Of a stretch of DNA of 64,000 bases, positions 34,629 to 44,098 are shown in pieces. A program made the translations under genes and the position numbers. Below the pieces are notes generated by a model. That model saw only the letters and a list, made by a program, of their open reading frames with translations, made no database searches and was not told where the DNA came from. The stretch is taken from contig JAEUPQ010000010.1 of the NCBI GenBank assembly GCA_016789405.1, positions 62,001 to 126,000 of the forward strand, given 5' to 3'. Source of the DNA: Lysobacteraceae bacterium (lineage in GTDB: Bacteria > Pseudomonadota > Gammaproteobacteria > Xanthomonadales > Xanthomonadaceae). How positions within the stretch are numbered: the first letter of the stretch is position 1; each line of letters starts with the position of its first letter.

Positions 34629-35833
34629 GCCGCGCCGTGTCCGTCGACTACTCCCTGCACCAGCCTTTGCCGTTCCAGCTTCGTACCGGCGTCCACAATC
34701 GATTCACGCGATACAAGGACTACCCGGTCTTCAGCTTCGGATGGTGGTGGCGGCGGACGATGCTCATGGCGCTGCTGTGCTTCGTGCTGATCCTCGCGCC
34801 CACCTTTGCGCAATGGGTCAATGTCAGCGCGCCAAGGCCGGCATTCCTGGTCGCGCTGCTCACCATGCTGTCGTGCATGCTCTCCCTGAACCTGGGGCCG
34901 GGCATCGCGAGCATCGAGCGCCACGTGATTCCCAGCCAGCGATGGACCGGAATCCTGATCGTTCCCACGATCGTCGTGTGCACCGGCCTGTGCCTGGGCA
35001 TCGACTACTGGCTGCGCGAAATCTGCTTCGAGATCATGCAGCCCTACCCGCAGACGCATGCGATGTCCAAGGCCCTCAGGAATTCGACCAACTCGTATTC
35101 GTACCTGGGCAGCGCCGTCTTCTTCGGCTTGTTCGGTGGCGGCTGGGCCATCTCGGGCTACTACGCCGAGTTGCAGCGCTCGCAGTACCTGAGCCGGATC
35201 CGCACCGAGGAAGTGCTGAAGAACCAGAAACTCCAGACCGACCTTCGCCTCAGCGTGCTGCAGGCGCAGGTCGAACCGCATTTCCTGTTCAACACGCTGG
35301 CCTCGATCCGTGCGCTGATCCGCCAGGCACCCGACCAGTCGGAAGCAACGCTCGATGCGCTGGTCGAATACCTCCGCGCGAGCATCCCGAAGCTGCGCGA
35401 CAACGAGCGTTCGACATCGACCCTGGGACAGCAGCTGGACCTGTGCGCGAACTATCTCGAAGTCATGCGCCTGCGCACTTCGGGTCGCCTGCGCTATGCG
35501 ATCGAGGCCGACGCCGCACTGCGCGCGCTGTCGTTTCCGCCGATGCTGCTCATCACGCTGGCCGAGAACGCGATCAAGCATGGCATCGAACCCAAGCGCG
35601 GCCCCGGGCAGGTCACCATCTCCGCCGCGCGCGATGGCGACAGCCTGCGTGTCAGCGTGATCGATGATGGCGTCGGCTTGCAGCTGGGCGTCGGTGGCGG
35701 ACTGGGCCTGGCGAACGTGCGGGCGCAGCTCGACACCCTGTTCGACGGACGCGCCTCGTTCGATCTGCGCAACCTGCCGGCCGGCGGCGTGCGCGCCGAA
35801 ATGACCGTGCCGGTCCAGGGGGACGCAGCATGA
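34625..35833 (+). CDS. LytS/YehU-type sensor histidine kinase
   Basis: The 402-residue protein has four or so membrane helices (residues 45-170) with no recognised sensor domain, then a His_kinase region with QAQVEPHFLFNTLASIRALI (phospho-accepting His in EPHFLFN) and an ATPase domain (LAENAIKHGIEPKRG, DDGVGLQLGVGGGLGLANVR). It forms a two-component system with the next gene, overlapping it by four bases. The start is TTG at 34625 by frame; GTG at 34637 is an alternative. Confidence 0.88.
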   Translation: MSRAVSVDYSLHQPLPFQLRTGVHNRFTRYKDYPVFSFGWWWRRTMLMALLCFVLILAPTFAQWVNVSAPRPAFLVALLTMLSCMLSLNLGPGIASIERHVIPSQRWTGILIVPTIVVCTGLCLGIDYWLREICFEIMQPYPQTHAMSKALRNSTNSYSYLGSAVFFGLFGGGWAISGYYAELQRSQYLSRIRTEEVLKNQKLQTDLRLSVLQAQVEPHFLFNTLASIRALIRQAPDQSEATLDALVEYLRASIPKLRDNERSTSTLGQQLDLCANYLEVMRLRTSGRLRYAIEADAALRALSFPPMLLITLAENAIKHGIEPKRGPGQVTISAARDGDSLRVSVIDDGVGLQLGVGGGLGLANVRAQLDTLFDGRASFDLRNLPAGGVRAEMTVPVQGDAA

Positions 35834-36585
35834 TCGCCATCATCGCGGAAGACGAAAAGCCGCTGCGCGATGCGTTGCGCGCGATGCTGGGCATCGTCTG
35901 GCCGGAGCTCGATGTCGTGGCCGAATGTGAGGACGGCATCGCCGCGATGGAAGCCATCGCCGGCCATCGCCCCGATGTCTGCTTCCTCGACATCCGCATG
36001 CCCGGCGTGAGCGGGCTGGACGTGGCGCGCGCGGCGGTGGCGGCGAAATCGCAGGTGGTGTTCACCACGGCCTACGACGAGTACGCGGTGCGCGCCTTCG
36101 AAGCCGGCGCCGCCGACTACCTGCTCAAGCCGATCCAGCCCGAGCGTCTGGGCCGCGCCATCGAACGCCTGCGCGAGCGACTGGCCAGGCGCGGCGGTGG
36201 CGACGATGCCCTCGCGGAAGTCGATGCGCTCGAAGCCCGCCTGAAACCCACCGGATCGCGACTGATCCGCTGGATCAGCGCCGCGGTCGGCGACAGCGTG
36301 CGCATGCTCGGCATCGACGAAGTGCTGTATTTCCAGGCGCAGGACAAGTACGTGCGCGTGGTCACCGCCGATGGCGAGGCCATCATCCGCACGCCGATCA
36401 AGGACATCCTGGCGGGACTCGATCCGGAGACGTTCTGGCAGGTGCATCGCGGCACCGTGGTGCGCGTGTCGGCGATCGATCGCGTGCGCAAGGACGACCT
36501 CGGCAAGAGCGTGCTGACCCTGCGCGGGCGGCCGGATGCGCTGCCCGTGAGCGCGGCGTTCCTGCACCGCTTCAAGGGCATGTGA
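35830..36585 (+). CDS. LytTR-family response regulator
   Basis: The 251-residue protein has a receiver domain (IAIIAEDEKPLRDAL with acidic pocket; phospho-acceptor Asp in CFLDIRMPGVSG; Lys in YLLKPIQPERL) and a C-terminal LytTR DNA-binding domain (LGIDEVLYFQAQDKYVRVVTADGEA, FWQVHRGTVVRVSAIDRV). ATGA overlap with the sensor gene shows they are one unit. Target genes cannot be told from the window. Confidence 0.93.
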   Translation: MIAIIAEDEKPLRDALRAMLGIVWPELDVVAECEDGIAAMEAIAGHRPDVCFLDIRMPGVSGLDVARAAVAAKSQVVFTTAYDEYAVRAFEAGAADYLLKPIQPERLGRAIERLRERLARRGGGDDALAEVDALEARLKPTGSRLIRWISAAVGDSVRMLGIDEVLYFQAQDKYVRVVTADGEAIIRTPIKDILAGLDPETFWQVHRGTVVRVSAIDRVRKDDLGKSVLTLRGRPDALPVSAAFLHRFKGM

Positions 36586-36597
36586 GGCGGGCGGGTT

Positions 36598-37878
36598 TCA
36601 GCGCAGTGCCGGCCGCGTCGATTCCAGCGTGCCGTCGTTCGGTGCCGGTTCGACGCCGAGCAGTTTCGCGAGCAGCGGATAGACGTCGACGTTGTCGAAC
36701 GCGGGCAGCGTGACGCCGCGCTTGAACGACGGCCCGGCCGCCACGAAGACCGCACGCATCTCCGGTGCCTCCGGCGCGAAGCCGTGCTCGCCCTTCAGCG
36801 GGTTGGGCCACACCGGATTGCGACGTCCCTGCACGCGCCAGCCCACGTCGGACTGGCAAACGATCGGCGGAATGCGCGCATGCGTTCCGTAGCGCCACTG
36901 TCGCGGCAGGTCCTGCTTGCGCCAGCATTCGTAGACGTCGTGGCGACCGACGAACGCACGCTCGACCTCGGCTTCCCGTCCCGGCTTCGGCTGCAGGCCG
37001 GTGAACAGCCCCCACCAGACGATGTCGTAGGCCGATCCATCGAGCCGCTCGTCGAGCAGGCGCATGCGCGTGCTCGGCACGTCGGCCATGCCGTGGTCGG
37101 ACAGCACGATCAGATCGGTGCCGTCGCCCAGTCCGCGCGCGCGCAGGCCGGCGCGCAGCCGCGCCAGCGCACGGTCGATCCTGTGCAGCGCGCTCAGCGA
37201 TTGCGGCGCCGCAGCGCCGTGCTCGTGCGCGGTGGCGTCGTACTGGTCGAAATACAGTGTCAGCAGGCGTGGCCTGGCATCGGTCGGCAGATCCAGCCAG
37301 TCCAGCACCTGGTCCACGCGCGCATCGGGCGCGAGGCTCTTGTCGAAAGGCACGTAATGCGCGGGTCGCTGTCCTGCGATTTCCGCTTCGGAGCCCGGCC
37401 AGAACATCGTCGCGGCGATGCCGCCCTGGCGTTGCAGCGTGACCCAGATCGGTTCGCCGCCCCACCATCGCCCGTCCTTCGCGCTGTCCTGCTTGGACAG
37501 GAACACGCCGAGGTCCGCATCGCGCATGTTGTTGTGCACGATGCCGTGGCGGTCCGGGCGCAGGCCGGTCACGAGCGTGTAGTGGTTCGGGAAGGTCAGC
37601 GTGGGGTAGCTCGGCGTCAGCCACCGGGCGTGAACGCCTTCCCCGGACAGGGCATCCAGCGTGGGCAGGGTGCCATTGCCCAGCATCGAGGCCGGCAGGC
37701 CGTCGATCGACACCAGGATGACGTGGCGCGAGGCCGGCGTCGGCGAGCGGTCGCGCTGCGGGGCCGCGCAGGCGGACAACTGCACGACCAGTACAAGGAG
37801 GGCGAGGAGGGCGGTGCGTCGCGTGCTGCACGCGGCAAGGATCGCCGCCAAGGCACGCAAATTCGAATCGGCAGGCAT
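36598..37878 (-). CDS. Ectonucleotide pyrophosphatase/phosphodiesterase-family lipoprotein
   Basis: This 426-residue enzyme has a lipoprotein signal (VVQLSAC lipobox, Cys37) and the alkaline-phosphatase-superfamily site of NPP proteins: VILVSIDGLPASML, SYPTLTFPNHYTLVTGLRPDRHGI with the nucleophilic Thr, YFDQYDATAHEHG, and LSDHGMADV. It should hydrolyse phosphodiester or pyrophosphate bonds in the periplasm. It converges with the LytTR regulator gene. Confidence 0.9.
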   Translation of the reverse strand: MPADSNLRALAAILAACSTRRTALLALLVLVVQLSACAAPQRDRSPTPASRHVILVSIDGLPASMLGNGTLPTLDALSGEGVHARWLTPSYPTLTFPNHYTLVTGLRPDRHGIVHNNMRDADLGVFLSKQDSAKDGRWWGGEPIWVTLQRQGGIAATMFWPGSEAEIAGQRPAHYVPFDKSLAPDARVDQVLDWLDLPTDARPRLLTLYFDQYDATAHEHGAAAPQSLSALHRIDRALARLRAGLRARGLGDGTDLIVLSDHGMADVPSTRMRLLDERLDGSAYDIVWWGLFTGLQPKPGREAEVERAFVGRHDVYECWRKQDLPRQWRYGTHARIPPIVCQSDVGWRVQGRRNPVWPNPLKGEHGFAPEAPEMRAVFVAAGPSFKRGVTLPAFDNVDVYPLLAKLLGVEPAPNDGTLESTRPALR

Positions 37879-37932
37879 GACCGATCATAGCCTCCAATCC
37901 ATGTCATTTGATGCGCACCCGGAGGTGCAGGC

Positions 37933-38466
37933 ATGACGTGCACAAGGCTGTGGTTGGTCGCGACGATCGGCGTGCTGGGCATGCAGCCCGTGCCGCAGTC
38001 GCGCGCGGGTGGTTTCTCCATCGACGAATGCGCGGTCTGGACCCGCGAGCTGAGTTTCGCGGCCACGGTGGCCCGCCACGATGCCGAAGCCTTCGCCGGA
38101 CACCTCGAGCCCGACGCCGTGTTCGGCGCCGGCAGCCAGGCCCGCACCCGGGGGCGCGAGGCCATCGTCGAGCGCTGGCGGCGGATCATCGAAGGCAAGC
38201 AGGTGACCATCGAGTGGTACCCCACCCGCACCACCGTCGGCGGCGTGGACGGCATCGCCTGGTCGGAAGGCCCGGCGCTGGTGGTCACCGAACCGGGCAC
38301 CCCGGACGAGGCCTATCGTCTCGGCCGCTTCCGGTCCGTGTGGCGCCGTGGCGACGATGGCACCTGGCGCGTGCTGTTCGACGATGGCGACGAGGCCCGG
38401 CCAGCCACCGCAGACGAGGCCCGAGCCTTCAGGGCAGGGCGCCGGGACAGCTGTCCATCGGACTGA
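37933..38466 (+). CDS. Secreted SnoaL/DUF4440-like protein
   Basis: The 177-residue protein has a signal peptide (residues 1-25, ending QSRAGG) and an NTF2-like cone domain: ELSFAATVARHDAEAFAGHLEPDAVFGAG, GREAIVERWRRII, WSEGPALVV and WRVLFDDGD. Proteins of this type are found in periplasm and cytoplasm with varied roles, so no reaction is assigned. Confidence 0.8.
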   Translation: MTCTRLWLVATIGVLGMQPVPQSRAGGFSIDECAVWTRELSFAATVARHDAEAFAGHLEPDAVFGAGSQARTRGREAIVERWRRIIEGKQVTIEWYPTRTTVGGVDGIAWSEGPALVVTEPGTPDEAYRLGRFRSVWRRGDDGTWRVLFDDGDEARPATADEARAFRAGRRDSCPSD

Positions 38467-38467
38467 G

Positions 38468-38525
38468 GCTCGCTTCCGCTGAACCCCGGTCCCGCTGAAC
38501 CCGCGCGCCCGCTGAACCACCGCCG
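38468..38525. repeat. Three imperfect CGCTGAACC repeats
   Basis: Three copies of CGCTGAACC occur in about 50 bases after the SnoaL-like gene stop, spaced by 16-20 bases. They are short and imperfect; no function is evident. Confidence 0.5.
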
Positions 38526-38591
38526 GCGTGTTCATGCACGTGGACCGGCCTCGCGTTATGGTGTCCGCATTCCACGTCAGGAGCTGCCGTC

Positions 38592-38954
38592 ATGATCCGT
38601 TCCCTCGCCATCACGTCCGCATCCATCGCACTCCTGATCGCGTCCGCCGCCGCGTCGGCGCAGACCCCGGCCCCGGACGCCGCACCGCAGTCCCAGGCCC
38701 CCGACATGGTCGTCACTGGTCAGACCGACCAGTCCGAGAAGGCCGAGCAGGGTGACCGCGACATGCGTTCCCGCACCTGCCTGCGCAGCACCGGTTCGTT
38801 CATCGTGGCCTCGCACAACGCGCGTGCCAGCAAATCCGGCAAGCCGCAGCGTTGCGCTGGTTCCGGTCGTGTCTACACCCGCAGCGACCTCGACAGCACG
38901 GGGCATACCAATATCGTCGATGCCCTGCGCATGCTCGATACCTCGATCCGCTGA
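38592..38954 (+). CDS. Small secreted protein with TonB-plug-like C-terminus
   Basis: The 120-residue protein has a signal peptide (residues 1-23, ASAQ) and a C-terminal stretch VYTRSDLDSTGHTNIVDALRMLDTSIR. This mirrors the 'x-T-x-x-x-L-x-x-T-G-x-x-x-x-x-x-AL' start of TonB receptor plug domains, although no barrel follows. Two Cys (RTCLRST and QRCAG) could pair. A strong intrinsic terminator follows at once, so the short form is not a truncation of an adjacent receptor. Confidence 0.65.
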   Translation: MIRSLAITSASIALLIASAAASAQTPAPDAAPQSQAPDMVVTGQTDQSEKAEQGDRDMRSRTCLRSTGSFIVASHNARASKSGKPQRCAGSGRVYTRSDLDSTGHTNIVDALRMLDTSIR

Positions 38955-38975
38955 CTCCCGCTTTCCTCGACACCG

Positions 38976-39009
38976 AACGCCCGGCCTCGCGCCGGGCGTT
39001 TCGTTTTTT
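38976..39009 (+). terminator. Intrinsic terminator
   Basis: Ten-base-pair stem AACGCCCGGC/GCCGGGCGTT with loop CTCGC and a T-rich tail (TCGTTTTTT). It separates the small secreted protein gene from the convergent ogt gene. Confidence 0.9.
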
Positions 39010-39016
39010 GCTGGGC

Positions 39017-39541
39017 TCAGTCGAACAACCCCAGGGTCCGCTTCGACACCGGCAGTGCCCCTTCCAGCCGCAGCAGCGCTTCCTTGATCGGCAAGCCACC
39101 ACCGAATCCCGTCAGGCTGCCGTCCGCACCGATCACCCGATGGCAGGGCAGCACGATCGGCAGCGGATTGCGGCCATTCGCCGCGCCCACCGCGCGCATC
39201 GCATCGGGCTTGCCGATCGCGCGCGCCAGTTCGCCGTAGCTCCAGGTCACGCCGAACGGAATCGTCGCAAGCGTCCGCCACACCTCGATCTGGAACGCCG
39301 TGCCGCGCGGCGCCAGCGGCAGGTCGAAATCGCGACGCGCGCCATCGAAGTATTCGCGCAGCTGCTGCGAGGTCATCGCCAGGATGTCCGCCGCCGCGCC
39401 TTCCGCGCCCGGCACCCAGCCCGCGCGATCCACGGGATGCCGGTTGCTCGGGAATTCGATGTGGCGCAGGCCCTCGGCATCGGCGGCCAGCACCAGCGTG
39501 CCGATCGGCGTGTCCAGCGTTTCCATGTAGAGCGTCTTCAT
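39017..39541 (-). CDS. ogt: Methylated-DNA--protein-cysteine methyltransferase
   Basis: This 174-residue suicide enzyme transfers the methyl group from O6-methylguanine to its own Cys133 within PCHRVIG. The helix-turn-helix segment [33 protein letters not shown] is complete. Its start overlaps the stop of the Ada-AlkA gene by four bases, making an alkylation-repair operon. Confidence 0.95.
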   Translation of the reverse strand: MKTLYMETLDTPIGTLVLAADAEGLRHIEFPSNRHPVDRAGWVPGAEGAAADILAMTSQQLREYFDGARRDFDLPLAPRGTAFQIEVWRTLATIPFGVTWSYGELARAIGKPDAMRAVGAANGRNPLPIVLPCHRVIGADGSLTGFGGGLPIKEALLRLEGALPVSKRTLGLFD

Positions 39542-41061
39542 GCGGCAACGTGTCCTGCAAGGTCGGCGGGAAGATGCCACAGGTGCAGCACCGCATACGC
39601 GCGCCACGGCCGCCACGCCTGCGAGCGCGCCTCGGTCGCGCGCTCGGTCAGGCGCGCCACGCCCTGCGCCACGCCGAGGCGCTGCTGCAGCACCAGGTCG
39701 CCGGCGGGGAAGGCATCGGGCATCGCCATGCCGCGCATCGCGATGTACTGCGCCGTCCACGGGCCGATGCCCGGCAGCGCGACCGCGCGTTCGACGAACT
39801 CCTCCAGCCGCTGCCCGCCCGCGAACGACAGCCGGCCCTCGGCCACGGCGGCGGACACCGTGCGGATCGTCGCCGCCCGCGCCTTCGGCAGGCCCACGTC
39901 TTCCAGCGTCGCATCGCGCAGCGTCTCGGGCGACGGGAACGCGCGATCCAATCCTTCCGGCGCGTCGGCCGGCATCCGCAGCGGCGTGCCCCAGCGCTCG
40001 ACGATGCGCCGCGCGAACGTGGTCGCGCCGGCCACGCTGATCTGCTGGCCCAGCACCGCGCGCACCGCCAGCTCGAAGCCCTCCCAGCCGCAGGGCACGC
40101 GCAGGCCGGGGTGCAGATCCAGCGCGCGTGCGAGCAGCGGATCCTGCGCCAGCGTGTCGCGGATCGCACGCGGATCGGCATCGAGATCGAACAGCCGCCG
40201 CACGCGCCGCACCACATCAGGGATCATTTGCGGCGCCACGCCGCCGATCTCCAGCGACAGTTCCGGCTTGCCCTCGATCGCACACACGCGGATCCAGCCC
40301 GCGCTGCCATCCGCGCCTGTACCGGGATTGGGAATCGCGCGCTCGTAGCGATCCGCGCCCACATGCTCGATGCCCGGGATCGCGCGCTTCGCGATGAACG
40401 CGAGCAGCAGCGGGAAGTCCAGCGGCGGCCGATAGCCCAATCGCAGCCGCAGCGTGCCCAGCGGCAGGGCCTCAGCGGACTTCTGCCGGCGGATCGCGCT
40501 CGGCGCCATCCCGCAGCCCTCGCGGAACGCCGCATTGAAGCGGCGGATGCTGTTGTAACCCGCCGCCAGCGCCACATCGGTCACCGGCAGCACGGTTTCC
40601 GTCAGCAGTTGTTTCGCCAGCAGCAGGCGCCGCGTCGCATGCACCGCATGCGGCGTCGCGCCCACCTGGGCCACGAACACCCGCTGCAGCTGCCGCGCGC
40701 TCAGGCCCACCCGCGCCGCCAGCGCATCCACGCTCTCGTCCTGCAGCGCACCTTCCGCGATCAGCGCCAGCGCCCGCCGCACGCTGTCCTCGCGTACCTG
40801 CGCGAAGGCATCCGGCGACAGCTCCGGTCGGCAGCGCAGGCACGGCCGATACCCCGCCGCCGTCGCCGACGCCGCATTGGGGTGGAAGGTGATGTTCTCC
40901 CGCCTCGGCGGCGGCGCCGGGCACACCGGCCGGCAATAGATCCCCGTGCTGCGCACCGCGATGAAGAACACCCCGTCGAAGCGATGGTCCTTCGCCGCCA
41001 TGGCGCGCAGGCAGACATCGCGGGGCGGCAGGGCAGGGTGGTGGTCGTGGGCGGTGATCAT
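39538..41061 (-). CDS. Ada-AlkA fusion: DNA-3-methyladenine glycosylase with Ada regulator domains
   Basis: This 507-residue protein joins three modules. The first is the Ada N-terminal zinc domain with Cys43, Cys47, Cys74 and Cys77 in the exact Ada spacing (Cys43 is the methyl acceptor equivalent). The second is an AraC-type helix-turn-helix (residues about 95-190, [29 protein letters not shown]). The third is AlkA, with its own N-terminal domain and the HhH-GPD motif [16 protein letters not shown] and catalytic Asp in FPAGDL. It lacks the Ada methyltransferase domain, which ogt supplies next door. It should sense methyl phosphotriesters and activate its own operon. Confidence 0.93.
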   Translation of the reverse strand: MITAHDHHPALPPRDVCLRAMAAKDHRFDGVFFIAVRSTGIYCRPVCPAPPPRRENITFHPNAASATAAGYRPCLRCRPELSPDAFAQVREDSVRRALALIAEGALQDESVDALAARVGLSARQLQRVFVAQVGATPHAVHATRRLLLAKQLLTETVLPVTDVALAAGYNSIRRFNAAFREGCGMAPSAIRRQKSAEALPLGTLRLRLGYRPPLDFPLLLAFIAKRAIPGIEHVGADRYERAIPNPGTGADGSAGWIRVCAIEGKPELSLEIGGVAPQMIPDVVRRVRRLFDLDADPRAIRDTLAQDPLLARALDLHPGLRVPCGWEGFELAVRAVLGQQISVAGATTFARRIVERWGTPLRMPADAPEGLDRAFPSPETLRDATLEDVGLPKARAATIRTVSAAVAEGRLSFAGGQRLEEFVERAVALPGIGPWTAQYIAMRGMAMPDAFPAGDLVLQQRLGVAQGVARLTERATEARSQAWRPWRAYAVLHLWHLPADLAGHVAA

Positions 41062-41736
41062 GGGGATAGCGTAGACCAGCGAGCCGGAGGTGACTGGCCG
41101 TTTTCGGACGTGGGTGTTGAGGGCTTTCCTGTATCCCTTCGTCCTGTCATCCCGAGCGCAGCGAGGGACCTGCTTTTGAAAGTCGAGGCTGGCTCGGTGG
41201 AATCAGATCGGGATCAGTTCGGGATCACTTGATGGCGAGCGTTGCACACGAAGCCGATCCGGGTGTTTCGTAGGGCGGGTCTTGGACCCGCCGCTGGCGG
41301 AGCGGGTGGAATGCGAGGTGTGGGGAGGGTGAAGGATTGGGGGCACGTCGACCCTGTCATTTCTGACAGATCATTCGTCTTCTATCCACGATCATCAGTC
41401 ATCGGATAAACAGCCTGCATGCCTAGAAGCAGTCGGAATGGATATCGCGGCGAAGTGTCCTTCGTCGATCCGTGTTGTGGAGAAACGGCAGGCAATGGCT
41501 GCCATCCTGCAGTCAAGTCATCAGAGTCGCGAGAACTTGCATTCGTTCGATATCACGGCAATCTTGCGGCGATAAGAGATATCGGGGTGCCTGTGCCGGA
41601 TATGCAGGCCACCTCATCTGGTGCGCGGCGATCTGACTCCTCCCATCTTGTTGATTTACCAGCGGCTCGAGAATTGACCGCTCCGGAAAAGCTATGGCAG
41701 CCTCGGTGTTATGCCCCAATTTGGGGTCTACTTGTA
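41062..41736. other. Intergenic region before the cassette array
   Basis: About 675 bases without a convincing gene. It holds a dispersed motif GTCATCCCGAGCGCAGCGAG at 41146, a GTAG-type palindrome at 41270-41292, and a 13-base palindrome CCCCAATTTGGGG at 41714-41726 that follows a GTTATGC at 41708. A frame from 41419 crosses the first cassette boundary and has no family-like features. No integrase gene is visible. Confidence 0.5.
41270..41292 (+). repeat. GTAG-type palindrome, second subtype
   Basis: GTAGGGCGGGTCTTGGACCC and three more bases form a hairpin with GTAG at the end, the same layout as the 8208 element but with a different stem. Confidence 0.65.
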
Positions 41737-41759
41737 GTTAGCCCGCAGGAGCAAGCTTC

Positions 41760-42617
41760 GTGCACTTCTTCTACCTAGACGAATCAGGCGATACAGGCGC
41801 GAACCTGGCGGACCAGCATCAGCCGATATTTGTTCTTGGTGGAATCAGCGTGCGCGATGAGGGCTGGAACACCACTCAAGAGCATCTAGCCCAGATTGTC
41901 TCCGACTACTTCGGCGGCGACACGCCGGACGGCTTTGAGCTGCACTCGAAGGAACTTCTTTCCCCTGCGGGTGACGGGCCATTTGCCGGCCATGAGCTTC
42001 AACGGCGCTGCGACCTTGCCCTTCGCTTGCTCGGCCTTCTGTCGGAGCGCGCTCATGGGGTGCACTACCTCGCAATTGATAAACAGGCTCTTGCCGCGGC
42101 GAATCATGACGCACCGGTTCCATATGGCTCAGACCAGCCATACCCCATTGGCTTTGACTATTTGATTACCTATATCAACTGGTACGTCCGTGAGCGACTT
42201 GGAGTATCCGCGCGGGGCATGGTCATACTTGACCAGAAGGACCAACACCACGACCTGATTGAACAGCTAATGCACGAGCGTCGTTTCGGTGGGGCGGCAG
42301 CCCACCGCGTCAAGTGGGTAGTGGAGTTTAGCTACTCCGTGGACTCTCAGCGGAACCCGATGGTGCAACTTTCAGATCTTGTCATCTACTGCACCAAGCG
42401 GTTCATTGAGATCGAGAAGGGCCGCAGAGACAATTGGTCTCAGAACGCAAAGAACTTCTATGCACGTTGCTACTCAATCATTCGCGAGCGGGTCGCCCGT
42501 ACCGCACTAGTTGAACGCAATGGCCGCAACATGGATCGGCTGAACGCCTTCATTACTACTATTAGGGCGGAGCCAAGAATGCAGTGGCGGAGGCACTATG
42601 ACCTGGCCGCGGGCTAA
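41760..42617 (+). CDS. DUF3800 domain protein (cassette 1)
   Basis: The 285-residue protein opens with MHFFYLDESGDTG and carries MVILDQKDQHHDLIEQLM and VQLSDLVIYCTKRF, the pattern of DUF3800, an RNase-H-like family often found in defence islands and mobile elements. The start is GTG at 41760 with AGGAG at 41747-41751. The TAA stop lies inside the attC core site, as is common for cassette genes. Confidence 0.9.
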   Translation: MHFFYLDESGDTGANLADQHQPIFVLGGISVRDEGWNTTQEHLAQIVSDYFGGDTPDGFELHSKELLSPAGDGPFAGHELQRRCDLALRLLGLLSERAHGVHYLAIDKQALAAANHDAPVPYGSDQPYPIGFDYLITYINWYVRERLGVSARGMVILDQKDQHHDLIEQLMHERRFGGAAAHRVKWVVEFSYSVDSQRNPMVQLSDLVIYCTKRFIEIEKGRRDNWSQNAKNFYARCYSIIRERVARTALVERNGRNMDRLNAFITTIRAEPRMQWRRHYDLAAG

Positions 42618-42674
42618 CAGTTCATTCAAGCCGACGCCGCTTCGCGGCGCGGCTTAATTCAAGCGTTAGCCCGC
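42609..42674 (+). repeat. attC site 1
   Basis: Core sites GGGCTAAC and GTTAGCCC flank the stem AAGCCG-A-CGCCGC/GCGGCG-CGGCTT with loop TTC. The unpaired A is the extrahelical base that directs strand choice by the integrase. Confidence 0.9.
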
Positions 42675-42686
42675 AGAGGAGATCAC

Positions 42687-42986
42687 ATGGCAACCGTTGT
42701 AATCCGCAACCCGAACGACGACCGCCAAATCGCTCTCTACGAGTTCGTGTATTCGCATGCGAGCTGTCCGTCCGGGGCCGAAGCCATGAAGTGGTCGCGC
42801 GAGCAAGTCAACGACATCGTGTCGCTTACCTGTGTGTGTGGCCTAGAGGTTTCCTTCCCACAGTTCGGGCCTGCGGCGAGCGCCATAGCAGACGTCTCAA
42901 TCGACGGAGATAGTAGAGAACTCCCTGCTGGCTCCTTTGAGTCGTCGCTAAAAAAATCCGTTGTTATTGCAGCTGCTGCGGGCTAA
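42687..42986 (+). CDS. Unknown 99-residue protein (cassette 2)
   Basis: The product MATVVIRNPNDDRQIALYEF and onward has two Cys-containing segments (ASCPSG, LTCVCGLE) and no membrane helix. The ribosome site AGAGGAG precedes the start by eight bases. I recognise no family; typical of one-gene integron cassettes of unknown role. The stop is within attC site 2. Confidence 0.75.
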   Translation: MATVVIRNPNDDRQIALYEFVYSHASCPSGAEAMKWSREQVNDIVSLTCVCGLEVSFPQFGPAASAIADVSIDGDSRELPAGSFESSLKKSVVIAAAAG

Positions 42987-43040
42987 CAATTCGCCAAGCC
43001 GACGCCGCTGCGCGGCGCGGCTTAACTCAGGTGTTAGACG
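42976..43040 (+). repeat. attC site 2
   Basis: CTGCGGGCTAAC to GTTAGAC, with stem AAGCCG-A-CGCCGC/GCGGCG-CGGCTT and loop TGC. Bulged A as in site 1. Confidence 0.9.
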
Positions 43041-43042
43041 GC

Positions 43043-44008
43043 ATGAGTGACACTACCGATAGCGTCCGACGTCAGGTCTTCGGGGAAACCATGAGGCGGC
43101 TGGCCGCCAACCACGAGCGATGCTATGCGCCAGGAGACACGTGTCGCAGTCCGCCGATTCGCGCGCACTCAGTACAGAACTCCCGCATCCTGGAAGCCAT
43201 ACAAGAGCACGGCCACGTTGTCATGCCGAGATTGCACCTCACATTCTCCTCCGCACCACAGCTTTCATTTCAGCGCGTCGGTCGAAACCATGCGACGACA
43301 TTTCATGGAATGTGCAACGCGCACGACACTGAGTACTTCTCTCCTGTAGAAACAGCGGACATCGACCATAGCAATGAAAATCATCTGTTTCTACTCTCGT
43401 ATCGCGCTGTGCTGAAAGAAGTGCATGCAACAGCAAAGACCGCAATCGACACGCAAAGTGCCTATCGTGCCGGCGTCGAGCGAGGGCTATATCCGGGCGA
43501 TGTACCCTCGGCTCCCGGCATGCTTGCCGTAGAGCATATGATGCTTGCCTATATGACTCACATGCACAAGCTGACGTACGACGCGGCGCTCGTCTCTCAG
43601 AATTGGGGCGTCTTGCGCCACACAGTTCTGGATGTTGGCGCTCCGCCGTCATTGGTTGCAAACTCACTATTCTCTACCGGCGGCTGGAGCGAGGAAACAG
43701 ACTCGATCACTTACGCAACCCTCAACGTTTACCCGAGCCAAGGCAATACGTGGGCGGTGTTGTCTTACCTTGCAGAGCACGAAAGTGCCGCTCTCGCATT
43801 TCTGCAGCCTGTGATCGGCGCGGAAAGCTTGCCTTCCGCGCTCTCGAAACTAGTCCTCAAAAAGTGTGAGAACTTTGCTCTGAAGCCTTCCCTGTACGAG
43901 TCGTTCCCCGCCGAAAAGCGACGTGTATGTGAAGAGTACTTCGTTCGGAACATGGGCGGCGAGGAGTTCGAGCCTCATGACACCTCTATGCTGTCGTTGT
44001 TTCAATAG
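43043..44008 (+). CDS. Unknown 321-residue protein (cassette 3)
   Basis: The ATG at 43043 follows the cassette start by three bases after GTTAGACGGC, leaving almost no leader. The protein is largely polar with several Cys and His: CYAPGDTCRSPPIRAHSVQN in the first third looks like a small metal site (two Cys plus His), and NAHDTEYFSPVE is similar to HNH-like or zinc-dependent segments. No known catalytic domain is certain. It could be an endonuclease-like or sensor protein, but this is a guess. Confidence 0.72.
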   Translation: MSDTTDSVRRQVFGETMRRLAANHERCYAPGDTCRSPPIRAHSVQNSRILEAIQEHGHVVMPRLHLTFSSAPQLSFQRVGRNHATTFHGMCNAHDTEYFSPVETADIDHSNENHLFLLSYRAVLKEVHATAKTAIDTQSAYRAGVERGLYPGDVPSAPGMLAVEHMMLAYMTHMHKLTYDAALVSQNWGVLRHTVLDVGAPPSLVANSLFSTGGWSEETDSITYATLNVYPSQGNTWAVLSYLAEHESAALAFLQPVIGAESLPSALSKLVLKKCENFALKPSLYESFPAEKRRVCEEYFVRNMGGEEFEPHDTSMLSLFQ

Positions 44009-44011
44009 AAT

Positions 44012-44074
44012 GCCGTCTAACTATTCGTCCAAGCCGACGCCGCTTCGCGGCGCGGTTTAATTCAGTTGTTATGC
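44012..44074 (+). repeat. attC site 3
   Basis: GCCGTCTAAC to GTTATGC with stem AAGCCG-A-CGCCGC/GCGGCG-CGGTTT and loop TTC. The left core matches the start of cassette 3, the right core the start of cassette 4. Confidence 0.88.
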
Positions 44075-44098
44075 GCCCATCAAAGGAACAATGAGAGT

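Noticed and set aside
41419..41778. 119-codon frame before the cassette array
   Set aside because: It runs across the first cassette boundary into the DUF3800 gene in another frame, has no ribosome site and no recognisable pattern.
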